64,000 nucleotides of DNA from CAJFUR01 sp904420575 (GTDB taxonomy: Bacteria > Actinomycetota > Coriobacteriia > Coriobacteriales > Eggerthellaceae): assembly GCA_965119745.1 (NCBI GenBank), contig OZ221973.1:2356001-2420000 (forward strand), read 5' to 3'. Below are positions 34,063 to 42,661 of this stretch, piece after piece. Numbering within the stretch: the stretch's first letter is position 1; the number at the start of each line of letters is the position of its first letter. The notes under the pieces are model-generated. The model was not told the origin of the DNA and did not search any database. It was given only the letters and a program-made list of their open reading frames with translations. The translations under genes and the position numbers were made by a program.

Positions 34063-34073
34063 GGAGGTTTCTC

Positions 34074-34160
34074 ATGGTGGATTTGGAAGGCAAGGGCGGG
34101 GCATGCGGTAGAATACGACAGGGCACGTTGTCGTCATGGTTGATATGGAAGGTCGAATGA
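34074..34160 (+). CDS. 28-residue ORF translationally coupled to the GntR regulator
   Basis: A short frame, MVDLEGKGGACGRIRQGTLS then SWLIWKVE, starts 11 bases after the NrfD stop behind a perfect AAGGAGG and ends in ATGA, sharing bases with the GntR ATG at 34157. It could be a leader peptide that couples translation of the regulator to the respiratory operon. Its first 17 bases recur almost unchanged at 34136 (ATGGTTGATATGGAAGG), which hints at a local duplication. Confidence 0.45.
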   Translation: MVDLEGKGGACGRIRQGTLSSWLIWKVE

Positions 34161-34591
34161 AGCTCTTCAGTGTGGACGAGTCATCTCAGCTGCCTATTTG
34201 GCTGCAGGTACGGAACCGGTTCGCCTACCTCATCAAGACGGGGTACTACCGGCCTGGCGACCAGCTGCCGAGCGTGCGCACGCTTGCCGCCGACGCGGCG
34301 GTCAACTACAACACGGTGAGCAAGGCCTATGTCGACTTGGAACATTCCGGATACGTCGAGTCCGTCCGCGGCCGCGGCGTCTTCGTCCTTGACCGGGGAG
34401 GGCGCGTCGAGGACGACGTCGTTTCTGCCGCAGACGCCGAAATAGAAAGCTGCATCAGGTGCTGCCTGTCTCTGGGCATGTCTCTTGACGAGGTGAAGCT
34501 CCGCATGATGGACGTGGCTCACCGCGTCCAGGAGGCATCCGATCCGAAGCACAGCATGAGGAGAGATTTGCATGAAAGAACAAAAGACTAA
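34157..34591 (+). CDS. GntR-family transcriptional regulator (YtrA type)
   Basis: 144 residues. The N-terminal winged helix reads LPIWLQVRNRFAYLIKTGYY, then RPGDQLPSVRTLAADAAVNY and NTVSKAYVDLEHSGYVESVR. The remaining 60 residues are a short helical dimerisation part, as in the YtrA subfamily, which usually regulates an adjacent membrane-protein gene. It overlaps the slipin gene by 20 bp, and that gene is the likely target. I chose the ATG at 34157 (GGAAGG five bases upstream) over 34136. Confidence 0.85.
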   Translation: MKLFSVDESSQLPIWLQVRNRFAYLIKTGYYRPGDQLPSVRTLAADAAVNYNTVSKAYVDLEHSGYVESVRGRGVFVLDRGGRVEDDVVSAADAEIESCIRCCLSLGMSLDEVKLRMMDVAHRVQEASDPKHSMRRDLHERTKD

Positions 34592-35528
34592 GGCGTCGTC
34601 GAAGCTTGGCGGCAGGACGTCGCCCATCGAGCGGTACAACACGCGGACCGACCGCAAGACGTCGCAGTCGGGCCCGCTCGTGTTCTCCGCGTTCGTGTTC
34701 GCGCTGTTCTTCGTCGTGGCCATCACGGCAGGCGTCGCGCTCGTGCGCGGGATCGACGTCTGGGTGGTGCTCGTGGCGTTCGGCGTCGCCTCGCTCGCGG
34801 CCATGTCCATCCATATCGCGATGCAGTGGGAAAAGGTCGTCGTCATGCGCTTCGGCAAGTTCCATCGCATCCGGAGCGCGGGCCTGTACTTCACCATCCC
34901 CTTCGTCGACCAGACCGCGTTGCGCGCCGACCAGCGCGTCGTCGTGACGGGGTTCGGTGCGGAGGAGACGCTGACGAGCGACCTGGTGCCCATCAACGTC
35001 GACGCGGTCCTGTTCTGGATGGTGTGGGACGCCCAGAAGGCCTGCCTGGAAGTCGAGAACTACTACAACTCGGTCTCGCTGGCGGCCCAGACGGCGCTGC
35101 GCGACGCCATCGGCCGTGCGACGGCCTCCGAGGTCGCCGTCAGGCGCAACCAGCTGGACGAGGAGTTGCAGCGGGTCATCGAGGAGAAGACGTCTTTGTG
35201 GGGCATCACCATCCTGTCGGTGGAGATCCGCGACATCATCATCCCGCAGGGCCTGCAGGAGGTCATGTCGGTGGAGGCCCAGGCCGAGCGCGAGAAGAAC
35301 GCCCGCATGCTTCTGGCCGAGGTGGAGCGGGACATCTCCGAAATGCTCATGGACGCCGCGCAGGTCTACGAAAAGAGCGAGGTGGCCCTGCGCCTGCGGA
35401 CCATGCACCTGCTCTACGAGAGCGTGAAGGGCTCGGGCGGCACGGTCGTCGTCCCCAGCGCCTACAGCGAGGGCTTCAACGACTCCCTTCTCGACAAGAT
35501 GTATGCGGCGGCGGAAAAGAAGCGGTGA
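34572..35528 (+). CDS. SPFH/stomatin-like membrane protein (slipin)
   Basis: 318 residues. A basic cytoplasmic N-terminus and two adjacent membrane helices (about residues 35-78) precede an SPFH domain (RFGKFHRIRSAGLYFTIPFV, RADQRVVVTGF, VNVDAVLFWMVWDAQKACLE-type region). A coiled-coil, EAQAEREKNARMLLAEVERD, follows. Slipins oligomerise in membranes and organise or protect other membrane proteins; no NfeD partner is present here. Overlap with the GntR gene suggests joint regulation. Confidence 0.87.
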   Translation: MKEQKTKASSKLGGRTSPIERYNTRTDRKTSQSGPLVFSAFVFALFFVVAITAGVALVRGIDVWVVLVAFGVASLAAMSIHIAMQWEKVVVMRFGKFHRIRSAGLYFTIPFVDQTALRADQRVVVTGFGAEETLTSDLVPINVDAVLFWMVWDAQKACLEVENYYNSVSLAAQTALRDAIGRATASEVAVRRNQLDEELQRVIEEKTSLWGITILSVEIRDIIIPQGLQEVMSVEAQAEREKNARMLLAEVERDISEMLMDAAQVYEKSEVALRLRTMHLLYESVKGSGGTVVVPSAYSEGFNDSLLDKMYAAAEKKR

Positions 35529-35669
35529 GGCGCGCGTGGCACGGAAGCGCTGCGGCGGCGCGCGCGGCCTTTCCATGCCTTTGCCGGACGGGCGCGGGCA
35601 GCGTGCTTGCACCTCTGCTTGAACGCATGCGGAAAAGCTGCGAAACGGGCAAGGGGCGCATGCCAGAAC

Positions 35670-35678
35670 TGCTACAAT
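35670..35678 (+). promoter_or_regulatory. Extended -10 promoter candidate before pgsA
   Basis: TGCTACAAT fits the TGN-TATAAT extended -10 pattern. There is no good -35. The resulting leader would contain the hairpin at 35706-35730. Confidence 0.45.
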
Positions 35679-35705
35679 AGCGGATGTTCACGAACGAACA
35701 GAGAG

Positions 35706-35730
35706 CCGGGCCTCGGGCGACGAGGCCCGG
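35706..35730 (+). terminator. Terminator-like hairpin upstream of pgsA
   Basis: A 10-bp perfect stem (35706-35715 with 35721-35730) with a five-base loop, followed by TTTCG. It lies 24 bp before the pgsA start. It could end slipin transcription or act as an attenuator if transcription starts at the promoter just upstream. Confidence 0.5.
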
Positions 35731-35753
35731 TTTCGCGTTGAGGGAAGAGGACG

Positions 35754-36416
35754 ATGGCGAAGACACGTGGCAAGGCCAAGGATCGGCAGAACGCGGCGGA
35801 AGAGGCGAGCAACCGCATTTTCACGGTGCCGAACGTGATCTCGGCCATCCGCCTGTGCCTCGTCCCCGTCTTCCTGGTGCTGCTCCTGCATGGGTACGAT
35901 CTCATGGCGACGTTCCTGTACGCGCTGGCCGCCGGAACCGACTGGATCGACGGGCAGATCGCGCGGCGCACGCACACGGTGTCCAAGCTGGGGCAGCTGC
36001 TGGACCCGGCGGTTGACCGCATCCTCATGATAGCGGGCGTGGCCGGGCTGTTCGTGGTCGGGCGGCTCCCTCTGTGGATCATCCTCGTGGTGCTGTTGCG
36101 CGACCTGCTGCTTCTTGTGGGCGGCGCGCTGCTCATCAAGGCCTACCGCATCCGCGTCGCCGTGGTCTTTCCCGGCAAGGTGGCCACCACCTTGCTGTTC
36201 GTCGGGTTCGCGGGGCTTTTGCTCAACTGGCCCCTTCTTGGCGGCCTGGGCGTGTGCGACGCGTCGTGGCTTCCCGGCTTCAACGCCGATTCCGTCTCCT
36301 GGGGCATCTGGTTCGTGTACGCCGGGCTCGTGCTGGCACTGGCCACGACCGTGTACTACGTGAGTGTCGCCCTCGCGAAGGTGCGCGCGGCCCGCCGTGA
36401 GGGCGAGGAAGGGTAG
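35754..36416 (+). CDS. pgsA: CDP-diacylglycerol-glycerol-3-phosphate 3-phosphatidyltransferase
   Basis: Makes phosphatidylglycerol phosphate from CDP-diacylglycerol and glycerol-3-phosphate at the cytoplasmic membrane. 220 residues and about five to six helices. The CDP-alcohol phosphotransferase motif is complete: D63, D66-G67, A70-R71, G80, D84 and D88 (DWIDGQIARR then KLGQLLDPAVD). The first 24 residues are charged and cytoplasmic. The GTG of the VanW gene follows five bases after the stop, so the two envelope genes form an operon. Confidence 0.93.
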   Translation: MAKTRGKAKDRQNAAEEASNRIFTVPNVISAIRLCLVPVFLVLLLHGYDLMATFLYALAAGTDWIDGQIARRTHTVSKLGQLLDPAVDRILMIAGVAGLFVVGRLPLWIILVVLLRDLLLLVGGALLIKAYRIRVAVVFPGKVATTLLFVGFAGLLLNWPLLGGLGVCDASWLPGFNADSVSWGIWFVYAGLVLALATTVYYVSVALAKVRAARREGEEG

Positions 36417-36421
36417 GCCGC

Positions 36422-38818
36422 GTGGCGACGAAGCGCACGGCGCGCCCGTCCGGCCGAGACGGGCGCAAGCCTTCACCGCGCAAGGCGGGTTCCGCGGCCG
36501 CGGCGGGACGCCTTCCGGCGAACGCCCGCGGCGTTTCCCGCCCGGAAGGAACCGCCGTGGCCCGCAGGCAGGCGTCGGGCGGCCCGCGCAAGGGGCGGGG
36601 CGCGCCTGCTGGTGCTGCGCATGCTTCGGGCGGCGTCCATGTGGCACGCGGCGCGGGCAGGCCCTCGAAGGCGGACGCGTACAACCTGCCCACCGTCTGG
36701 ACGAAGGACGGGGGGCGCCCTCCCCGGGAAAGGGGCGGCGCCCATGTCGTCTTGCGCGGCGTGGCAGGCCTGGTGGGCGGGTTCTTCCTGCTCGTAGGCA
36801 AAGGCCTCGCCGCTTTTGCGCGCGCCGTGGCGGCGCTCGTGCGTAGAAGCCGTGTCGCCGGCGTCCTTTTGGCATTGGTGGCGCTGCTGGCCGTGGCCGC
36901 CGTGGCCGACGGTGCGCTCAATGCCGGCAAGGTGTACGCCGGCGTGCACGTGGGCGAGGTGGACCTGTCGGGCGCGACCGAGGACGAGGCGCGCGCGCTT
37001 CTGGAGGACGCCTACGCGCAGCGCCTGGCGCAAGGTACGGTTGCGGTGTGCGCCGACGAGGCGACGGCGGCGGCGGCCGGAGGCGAGGCGGACGCGCCCC
37101 TTCTCGAGCGGCCGCAGGTCGTGCAGGCGGCGGAGGAAGGGCGGCTCTGGACGGCGGACGCCGCCTCGCTCGAGGCCGAGCTGGACGCCGACGGACTGGT
37201 GGCGGACGCGCTCGCCGTCGGGCGCGAGGACGGCGGCCTGTGGGCGCGCCTCCAGGCCGCCTTCGGCGGGCGCGACATCCCCGTGCGGGCGCGCTATGGC
37301 GCCGGTGCGCTGGAGGCCTTCGCCGAAAAGATCGACGAGGCCGTGGGCGACCCGCGCGTGGACTTCGGCGTCGTCGTGGAAGAGGGCGTGGCGCGCGTCA
37401 CCGAAGGGCATGCCGGAGTCATGCTCGACCGCGAGGCCTTCTCCCGCGCGCTCGACGGCGCCCTTCTCGTGCCCGGGGGCGGCGTCTTCGTCGCGGACGC
37501 GCAGCCTGCGCCGCTGCGGATCACGCAGGACGCCGCCCAGCGGACCTGCGACGAGGTGAACGCGCTGATCGCACACGGAGCCCGGTTCACGGTCGCAGGC
37601 TATGCGTGGGACGCGGCCCCTGCCGACGTGGGCGCCTGGGTGACGACCCGCATCGAGGAGGCGGGGGAAGGCTACGCGCTCATGCCGGCGATCGACGTCC
37701 CGCTTGCGGCTGGCGCCATCCAGGCCCAGGCCATGAAGGTTCTGCGCGACGGGCTGCCGAACGTCTCCTTCGTGCGCGACGGGGACGCGGTCAGGGTCAA
37801 GACCGACGGCACCGGACAGATGCCGCTCTCCGAAGAGACCGCAGCGCGCTTCGACGAGGTCCTTTTCGGCCCGGCACGCGCCCGGCTTTCCGCCGCCGTG
37901 GCCGGCGAGGCGGCGGGCGGCGACGCCGAGGGCGCAGGGGCGGGCGCTCCCTCCGAGGTCGGCCAGCCGGTCGTGGAGGTGACCACCCAGGCGACGCCCA
38001 CGTCCCTGACCTTCGACGAGGCCCTCTCGCGTGGCCTGGTGGAGGAGATATCCTCTTACACCACCGAGTATTCGGACGCAGAGAGCATGGCCAACCGCCG
38101 ACACAACATCCATCTGGCCGCCGACCTGCTGAGCGACTCCATCGTGCCTGCGAACGGCGGCGTCTGGTCGTTCTACGAGACGTCGGGAGAGTGCAACGAG
38201 GAAGCGGGCTTTCTGGGCGCGGGAGTCATCATCGAGGGCGAGCACGACGACGCCGTGGGGGGCGGCATCTGCCAGGTGGCCACCACCGTGTTCAACGCGG
38301 TGTACGATTCGGGCTTCCCGGTGTTGCGCCGCTACAACCACACGCTGCGCCTGACGAACTACCCCGACGGGCGGGACGCGGCCGTCAATTGGCCCGACCT
38401 CGACCTCCGGTGGCAGAACGATTGCGCATCTGATGTTTTGCTTCGCTGCTCCTACACCGAGACCACGCTAACCGTTACACTGTATGGCGTGGATCCTGGT
38501 TACGTCGTCAGCACGCAGACGGGGGACTGGCAGGAAGGCGAAGCCCACAAGACCAAGGTCGAGTGCGACGAGTCCATGGCCGAGGGGGCCTCCTACGTGG
38601 AGGTCGCAGGCGTGGACGGCAGCAGCATCTCGGTGTTCCGGACGGTGCGCGACCAGGCGGGGAACGTGCTGCACGAAGACGAGTTCGCCTCCCTGTACCA
38701 GCCCGAGGCCGAAGTCGTGGTGGCGGGGCCGGGGACCAAGGTGGTGGTGGGCGAAGAGACGCTCGTGGCCACGCCTGGCCAGACCATGGTCAGCAAGGGC
38801 GCGGCGGGCTCCGAGTGA
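36422..38818 (+). CDS. VanW-domain envelope protein with long N-terminal extension
   Basis: 798 residues from a GTG at 36422. About 140 Arg/Gly/Pro-rich cytoplasmic residues precede a membrane helix (GVLLALVALLAVAAVADGAL). An extracellular part with two repeats of the putative peptidoglycan-binding type (GVHVGEVDLSGATEDEARAL; GARFTVAGYAWDAAP) is followed by the VanW domain at about 543-690 (NRRHNIHLAADLLSDSIVPA, GGGICQVATTVFNAVYDSGF, YNHTLRLTNYPDG). VanW proteins occur in vancomycin clusters but their biochemical role is not settled, and no van genes lie nearby. The remainder has a G5-like tail. Confidence 0.88.
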   Translation: MATKRTARPSGRDGRKPSPRKAGSAAAAGRLPANARGVSRPEGTAVARRQASGGPRKGRGAPAGAAHASGGVHVARGAGRPSKADAYNLPTVWTKDGGRPPRERGGAHVVLRGVAGLVGGFFLLVGKGLAAFARAVAALVRRSRVAGVLLALVALLAVAAVADGALNAGKVYAGVHVGEVDLSGATEDEARALLEDAYAQRLAQGTVAVCADEATAAAAGGEADAPLLERPQVVQAAEEGRLWTADAASLEAELDADGLVADALAVGREDGGLWARLQAAFGGRDIPVRARYGAGALEAFAEKIDEAVGDPRVDFGVVVEEGVARVTEGHAGVMLDREAFSRALDGALLVPGGGVFVADAQPAPLRITQDAAQRTCDEVNALIAHGARFTVAGYAWDAAPADVGAWVTTRIEEAGEGYALMPAIDVPLAAGAIQAQAMKVLRDGLPNVSFVRDGDAVRVKTDGTGQMPLSEETAARFDEVLFGPARARLSAAVAGEAAGGDAEGAGAGAPSEVGQPVVEVTTQATPTSLTFDEALSRGLVEEISSYTTEYSDAESMANRRHNIHLAADLLSDSIVPANGGVWSFYETSGECNEEAGFLGAGVIIEGEHDDAVGGGICQVATTVFNAVYDSGFPVLRRYNHTLRLTNYPDGRDAAVNWPDLDLRWQNDCASDVLLRCSYTETTLTVTLYGVDPGYVVSTQTGDWQEGEAHKTKVECDESMAEGASYVEVAGVDGSSISVFRTVRDQAGNVLHEDEFASLYQPEAEVVVAGPGTKVVVGEETLVATPGQTMVSKGAAGSE

Positions 38819-38846
38819 CGTCGAGGAATACGAGGGAAGGGCAAAC

Positions 38847-40157
38847 GTGTACTATCAGCCAGAAATCGAAACGATGCCGCGCGAACAGCTGCGCGCGCTC
38901 CAGCTCGAACGCATGCGCGCCTCGGTGCGCCATGCCTACGACAACGTGGAGTTCTATCGAAAGGCGTTCGCGGAAGCGGGAGTGACGCCCGACGACCTGA
39001 ACAGCCTGGAAGACCTGGCGAAGTTCCCGTTCGTCGTGAAGCAGGACATGCGCGACGCCTACCCGTTCGGCCTGTTCGCCGTTCCCACCAAGGACGTGGC
39101 GCGCATCCACGCCTCCAGCGGCACCACCGGCCAGGCCACGGTCGTGGGCCACACGGCCAAGGACCTGGCGAACTGGGGCGACTGCTTCGCCCGCGGCATC
39201 GCCATGGTGGGCGGCTCGGCCGAGTCCACCATCCAGGTGTCCTACGGCTACGGCCTGTTCACGGGCGGCCTGGGCGCGCATGCCGGGGGCGAAGCCATGG
39301 GCTGCGCCGTGATCCCCACCTCGTCCGGCAACACCAAGCGCCAGGTGCAGATGATGAAGGACTGCGGCACCGACATCCTGGCCTGCACGCCCTCCTACGC
39401 CCTGCTCATCGCCGACACGGCCATCGAGATGGGCTACGACCCCGCCACCGAGTTCAAAATCTCCGGCGGCATCTTCGGCGCCGAGCCGGCCTCCGAGAAC
39501 ATGCGCCAGGAGATCGCCGACAAGCTGGGCATCCAGTACTGCGACGTGTACGGCCTCTCCGAGATCATGGGGCCGGGCGTGGCCATGGAATGCGCCGAGC
39601 GCGGCGGCCTGCACGTGGCCGAGGACCACTTCTACTGCGAGATCGTGGACCCCGAGACGCTGGAAGTGCTGCCCGACGGGCAGTGGGGCGAGCTGGTCAT
39701 CACCACGCTCACGCGCGAATGCTGCCCGCTCGTGCGCTACCGCACCCGCGACGTCACGCGCATCGTGTCCGAACCCTGCGCGTGCGGGCGCACACACCGC
39801 AAGATCGACCGCCTGCGCGGCCGCACCGACGACATGCTCATCATCCGCGGCGTGAACGTGTTCCCGTCCCAGATCGAACAGGTCATCACGGGCTTCCCGG
39901 AAATCGCCACCCAATACCAGATCATCCTTTCCACCAAAGGCCCGCTCGACCACGTGCAGCTCATGGTGGAGACCGTCCCCGAGTTCCCCATCGACGAGAT
40001 CCGCAGGCTCGAGGGCCTTAAAAGCCGTCTGGCCGCCGAGCTCAAGAGCAACCTGCAGGTGTCGGTGGAGATCAAGATCGTGGAGCCTAAGACCATCGAG
40101 CGCAGCGAAGGCAAGGCGAAGCGCATCGTCGACCTCAGAGAAGGGAAGAAGGCATGA
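38847..40157 (+). CDS. paaK: Phenylacetate-CoA ligase family enzyme, copy 1
   Basis: 436 residues of the adenylate-forming (ANL) superfamily, which activates phenylacetate or other aryl acids with ATP and CoA. ASSGTTGQATVVGHT (about 89-103) is the phosphate loop. YGLSEIMGPG is the A5 motif, LVRYRTRDVTRI the A7 hinge region, and GRTDDMLIIRGVNVFPSQIE the A8 region typical of PaaK. The GTG at 38847 follows GGGAAGGG. The stop overlaps the ATG of an ACT-domain gene (ATGA), so the pair is coupled. A second PaaK-ACT set lies at 45104-46935. Confidence 0.92.
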   Translation: MYYQPEIETMPREQLRALQLERMRASVRHAYDNVEFYRKAFAEAGVTPDDLNSLEDLAKFPFVVKQDMRDAYPFGLFAVPTKDVARIHASSGTTGQATVVGHTAKDLANWGDCFARGIAMVGGSAESTIQVSYGYGLFTGGLGAHAGGEAMGCAVIPTSSGNTKRQVQMMKDCGTDILACTPSYALLIADTAIEMGYDPATEFKISGGIFGAEPASENMRQEIADKLGIQYCDVYGLSEIMGPGVAMECAERGGLHVAEDHFYCEIVDPETLEVLPDGQWGELVITTLTRECCPLVRYRTRDVTRIVSEPCACGRTHRKIDRLRGRTDDMLIIRGVNVFPSQIEQVITGFPEIATQYQIILSTKGPLDHVQLMVETVPEFPIDEIRRLEGLKSRLAAELKSNLQVSVEIKIVEPKTIERSEGKAKRIVDLREGKKA

Positions 40158-40585
40158 TTTCTCAGCTGACCGTTTTCATGGAGAACGAGCGCGGGCGCCT
40201 CGCGTCCGCCTGCCGCACCATCGCCGACGCGGGCATCAACATGTACGCGCTGTTCGTGGCCGACACGGCCGACTTCGGCGTCGCCCGCATCTTCTGCGAC
40301 ACGCCGCAGGCCGCGGCCGACGCGCTGACGGCGGCCGGCTACCGCGCGGCGGTGACGCCGGTGCTGGGCGTGCGCGTGCCCGACGAGCCCGGCGGGCTGG
40401 CTTCCTTGCTGGAGTTTTTGGACGAGGCCGGCGAGAACGTCGAGTACGGCTACTGCTTCGACGCGAACGACGGCACGGCGGTGGACGTGCTCAAGGTTGA
40501 CGGCGGCGAAGGCATCGAAGGGCGGCTGACCGAGGCGGGCTTCCAGCTGGTGAAGCCGGAAGAGATCTATGAACTGGACCGCTAG
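40154..40585 (+). CDS. ACT-domain protein paired with phenylacetate-CoA ligase
   Basis: 143 residues comprising two tandem ACT folds: ISQLTVFMENERGRLASACR then ADAGINMYALFVADTADFGV, and RVPDEPGGLASLLEFLDEAG then ENVEYGYCF. ACT domains bind amino acids and regulate enzymes, so this may sense aromatic amino acids for the ligase or their metabolism. It is coupled to paaK upstream and overlaps the carboxypeptidase gene by 17 bp downstream. Confidence 0.87.
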   Translation: MISQLTVFMENERGRLASACRTIADAGINMYALFVADTADFGVARIFCDTPQAAADALTAAGYRAAVTPVLGVRVPDEPGGLASLLEFLDEAGENVEYGYCFDANDGTAVDVLKVDGGEGIEGRLTEAGFQLVKPEEIYELDR

Positions 40586-42038
40586 GCAAAGACGCGGTGC
40601 CGGCGCGGCCGGACTCCCGTCCGCGCGCCCGCCGGCCGATCCGCCCCATCCGCGCACGTGGGGCGGCCTGCGCACGCGGATGGCGGCGGGCCTGGTGGCG
40701 TTGACGCTCGCCTGCTTCGGCGTGGCGGCGCCCCTGTCCGTGCCCGCGCATGCGGACGTGCGCAAGGCCGACGTGGTCATGGGCCAGACGGTGGACGCGC
40801 GGGGCCTGGCCGTGGCGCAGTGCCCCAACGTCGCCGCCGAGTACGTCTACCTCACCGACGACGAGGGCACCGTCTACTTTGAGCGCAACGCGCAGGCGCC
40901 GACCCAGATCGCCTCCATCACGAAGATCATGACGGCCATCGTGGCTTTGGAGAACGCCCCGCTGGACACGCAGGTGGTCGTGAGCGGCAACGCGGCCTCG
41001 GTGGGAGAGTCCTCCGCCGATCTGCAGGAAGGCGACGTGCTCACCCTGGAGGAGGCCTTGAGCGCGCTGCTGGTGCCCTCGGGCAACGACGCCGCGGTGG
41101 CCATTGCCGAGACGGTGGGCGCGCTCATGGACCCGGAGGGAGGCTACGACGCGTTCATCGCGGCAATGAACGCCAAGGCGGCCGAGCTCGGCTGCGTGGA
41201 CACCGTGTTCACCAATCCCCACGGGCTCGACTATGGCAGGTTCGAAGGCGACCTGCACAGCTGCGCGGCCGACGTAGCGCTCATGGCGCGCCATGCGATG
41301 AAGGACGACACGTTCCGCGCCATCGTCGCGCAGGACGTCGCGAACATCGACGTGACCGGCGAGGACGGCACGCACCGCGTGGTGGAGCTGCATTCGACCG
41401 ACACGCTCATCGGCACCTACGAAGGCGCGTGCGGCATCAAGACGGGCCTCACCGACCGGGCAGGCGCTTCGTTCGCGGGCGCTTGCACGCGCGACGGCCG
41501 GACGCTCTACGCGGTCGTCATCAACTCCACGTCCGAGGAGCAGCGCTTCGCGGACGCGACGGCGCTGTACGACTGGGTCTTCGAGCACGAGGTCGACTAT
41601 CCTCTTGCGCACAGCCCTCAGACGACGACGGCGACGCTGCAGGGCCAGACCCGGCAGGTGCCCGTGATCGCCGAGGTGGCCCATGCCGGCTGGATCGACG
41701 CCACGGTGAAGGTCACGCTGGCCGATCCGGATGCGAGCGTGAAGGTGTTCGACCTGAACGGCAACGTGAGCCAGTCGCTCGCGCTTGACGAGCTGACCGG
41801 CGACGTGCGCGCCGGCGACAAGGTGGGCACCATCACCTTCAAGCAGCGCAACAACGTGGTGGCGACCATGGACCTGGTGGCATGCGAGGACCAGGCCGCT
41901 CCCAACCTGCTGGAGGGCATCGGGGTGTGGTGGGACCGCCTGTTCCGCGGATTCTCGGGCCAGCAACAGGTGGCGCAGACGGTCACCTTGAACGAGACCC
42001 CGCTCGTCAACGACAAGACGCAAGCCGCGGCCGCCTAG
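40569..42038 (+). CDS. D-alanyl-D-alanine carboxypeptidase (PBP5/DacA family)
   Basis: A 489-residue serine peptidase that trims the terminal D-Ala from peptidoglycan stem peptides. After an unusually long N-terminus (about 40 residues), a secretion signal (RMAAGLVALTLACFGVAAPL, SVPAHA) leads into the transpeptidase fold. The three motifs are SITK (S116, K119), SGN (171-173) and KTG (291-293). The C-terminal domain is the usual PBP5-associated beta domain. Unlike E. coli PBP5 it ends in Gln/Ala-rich sequence without an obvious amphipathic anchor. It overlaps the ACT gene, though its function is unrelated. Confidence 0.92.
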   Translation: MNWTARQRRGAGAAGLPSARPPADPPHPRTWGGLRTRMAAGLVALTLACFGVAAPLSVPAHADVRKADVVMGQTVDARGLAVAQCPNVAAEYVYLTDDEGTVYFERNAQAPTQIASITKIMTAIVALENAPLDTQVVVSGNAASVGESSADLQEGDVLTLEEALSALLVPSGNDAAVAIAETVGALMDPEGGYDAFIAAMNAKAAELGCVDTVFTNPHGLDYGRFEGDLHSCAADVALMARHAMKDDTFRAIVAQDVANIDVTGEDGTHRVVELHSTDTLIGTYEGACGIKTGLTDRAGASFAGACTRDGRTLYAVVINSTSEEQRFADATALYDWVFEHEVDYPLAHSPQTTTATLQGQTRQVPVIAEVAHAGWIDATVKVTLADPDASVKVFDLNGNVSQSLALDELTGDVRAGDKVGTITFKQRNNVVATMDLVACEDQAAPNLLEGIGVWWDRLFRGFSGQQQVAQTVTLNETPLVNDKTQAAAA

Positions 42039-42131
42039 GGCTACACTGGTCTGCGCGACAACAAAGGCGCGCCGTCGCCGCGGCAACCCGGCCGTGCGGC
42101 GCACCGCCCGTTCGAAGGTGAGGAAACAGCC

Positions 42132-42572
42132 ATGAGCGAAAACTGCCCCGTGTGCGGAAACCCGGTCAACCCCGGCGACGCCCTGTGCCCGTCGTGCGGT
42201 TTCAAGCTGTTGGGGTCCACCCAGCGCTTCGCCCCGGTGACGCTGGGGGACGAGGCCATCGCCGCGCCTGTCAAGGGTCCCGGCCGTGCAGCTCTGCGCG
42301 TGGTGCGCGGCCCGCAGACGGGCACGACGTTCGCGCTCGACGACGACCTGCTCTCGATCGGCCGATCGCCGCAGTGCGGGGTGTTCCTGAACGACATGAC
42401 CGTGTCGCGCCAGCACGCCACCATCACGCGCACCGAGAGGGGACGCCTCATCACCGACGAGCATTCCTTCAACGGCGTGTGGGTGAACAACGAGAACGTC
42501 GACGCGCATCTGCTCCAGGCGGGCGACATCATCCAGATAGGTGCGTTCTGCCTGCTATACCAGGAAGAATGA
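42132..42572 (+). CDS. Zinc-ribbon and FHA-domain protein
   Basis: 146 residues. An N-terminal zinc ribbon (CPVCGNPVNPGDALCPSCGF) is followed by a forkhead-associated domain (LLSIGRSPQCGVFLNDMTVS, RQHATI, FNGVWVNNE). FHA domains bind phosphothreonine and commonly act with Ser/Thr kinases, none of which is nearby. The upstream TACACT could be a -10 element. A role as an adaptor is inferred. Confidence 0.9.
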   Translation: MSENCPVCGNPVNPGDALCPSCGFKLLGSTQRFAPVTLGDEAIAAPVKGPGRAALRVVRGPQTGTTFALDDDLLSIGRSPQCGVFLNDMTVSRQHATITRTERGRLITDEHSFNGVWVNNENVDAHLLQAGDIIQIGAFCLLYQEE

Positions 42573-42661
42573 GGTTTTTCGGCACGGAGGCGAGGTCGGC
42601 ATGCGCACGCGCTGCGCGGCGGCGCGCAGCAAAGCGACGAGAGCACGACGAGAGGCAGCAC

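Noticed and set aside
36422..38818. Vancomycin-resistance cluster suggested by the VanW domain
   Set aside because: No vanA/B ligase, vanH, vanX or VanRS genes are nearby. VanW domains are widespread in cell-envelope proteins.
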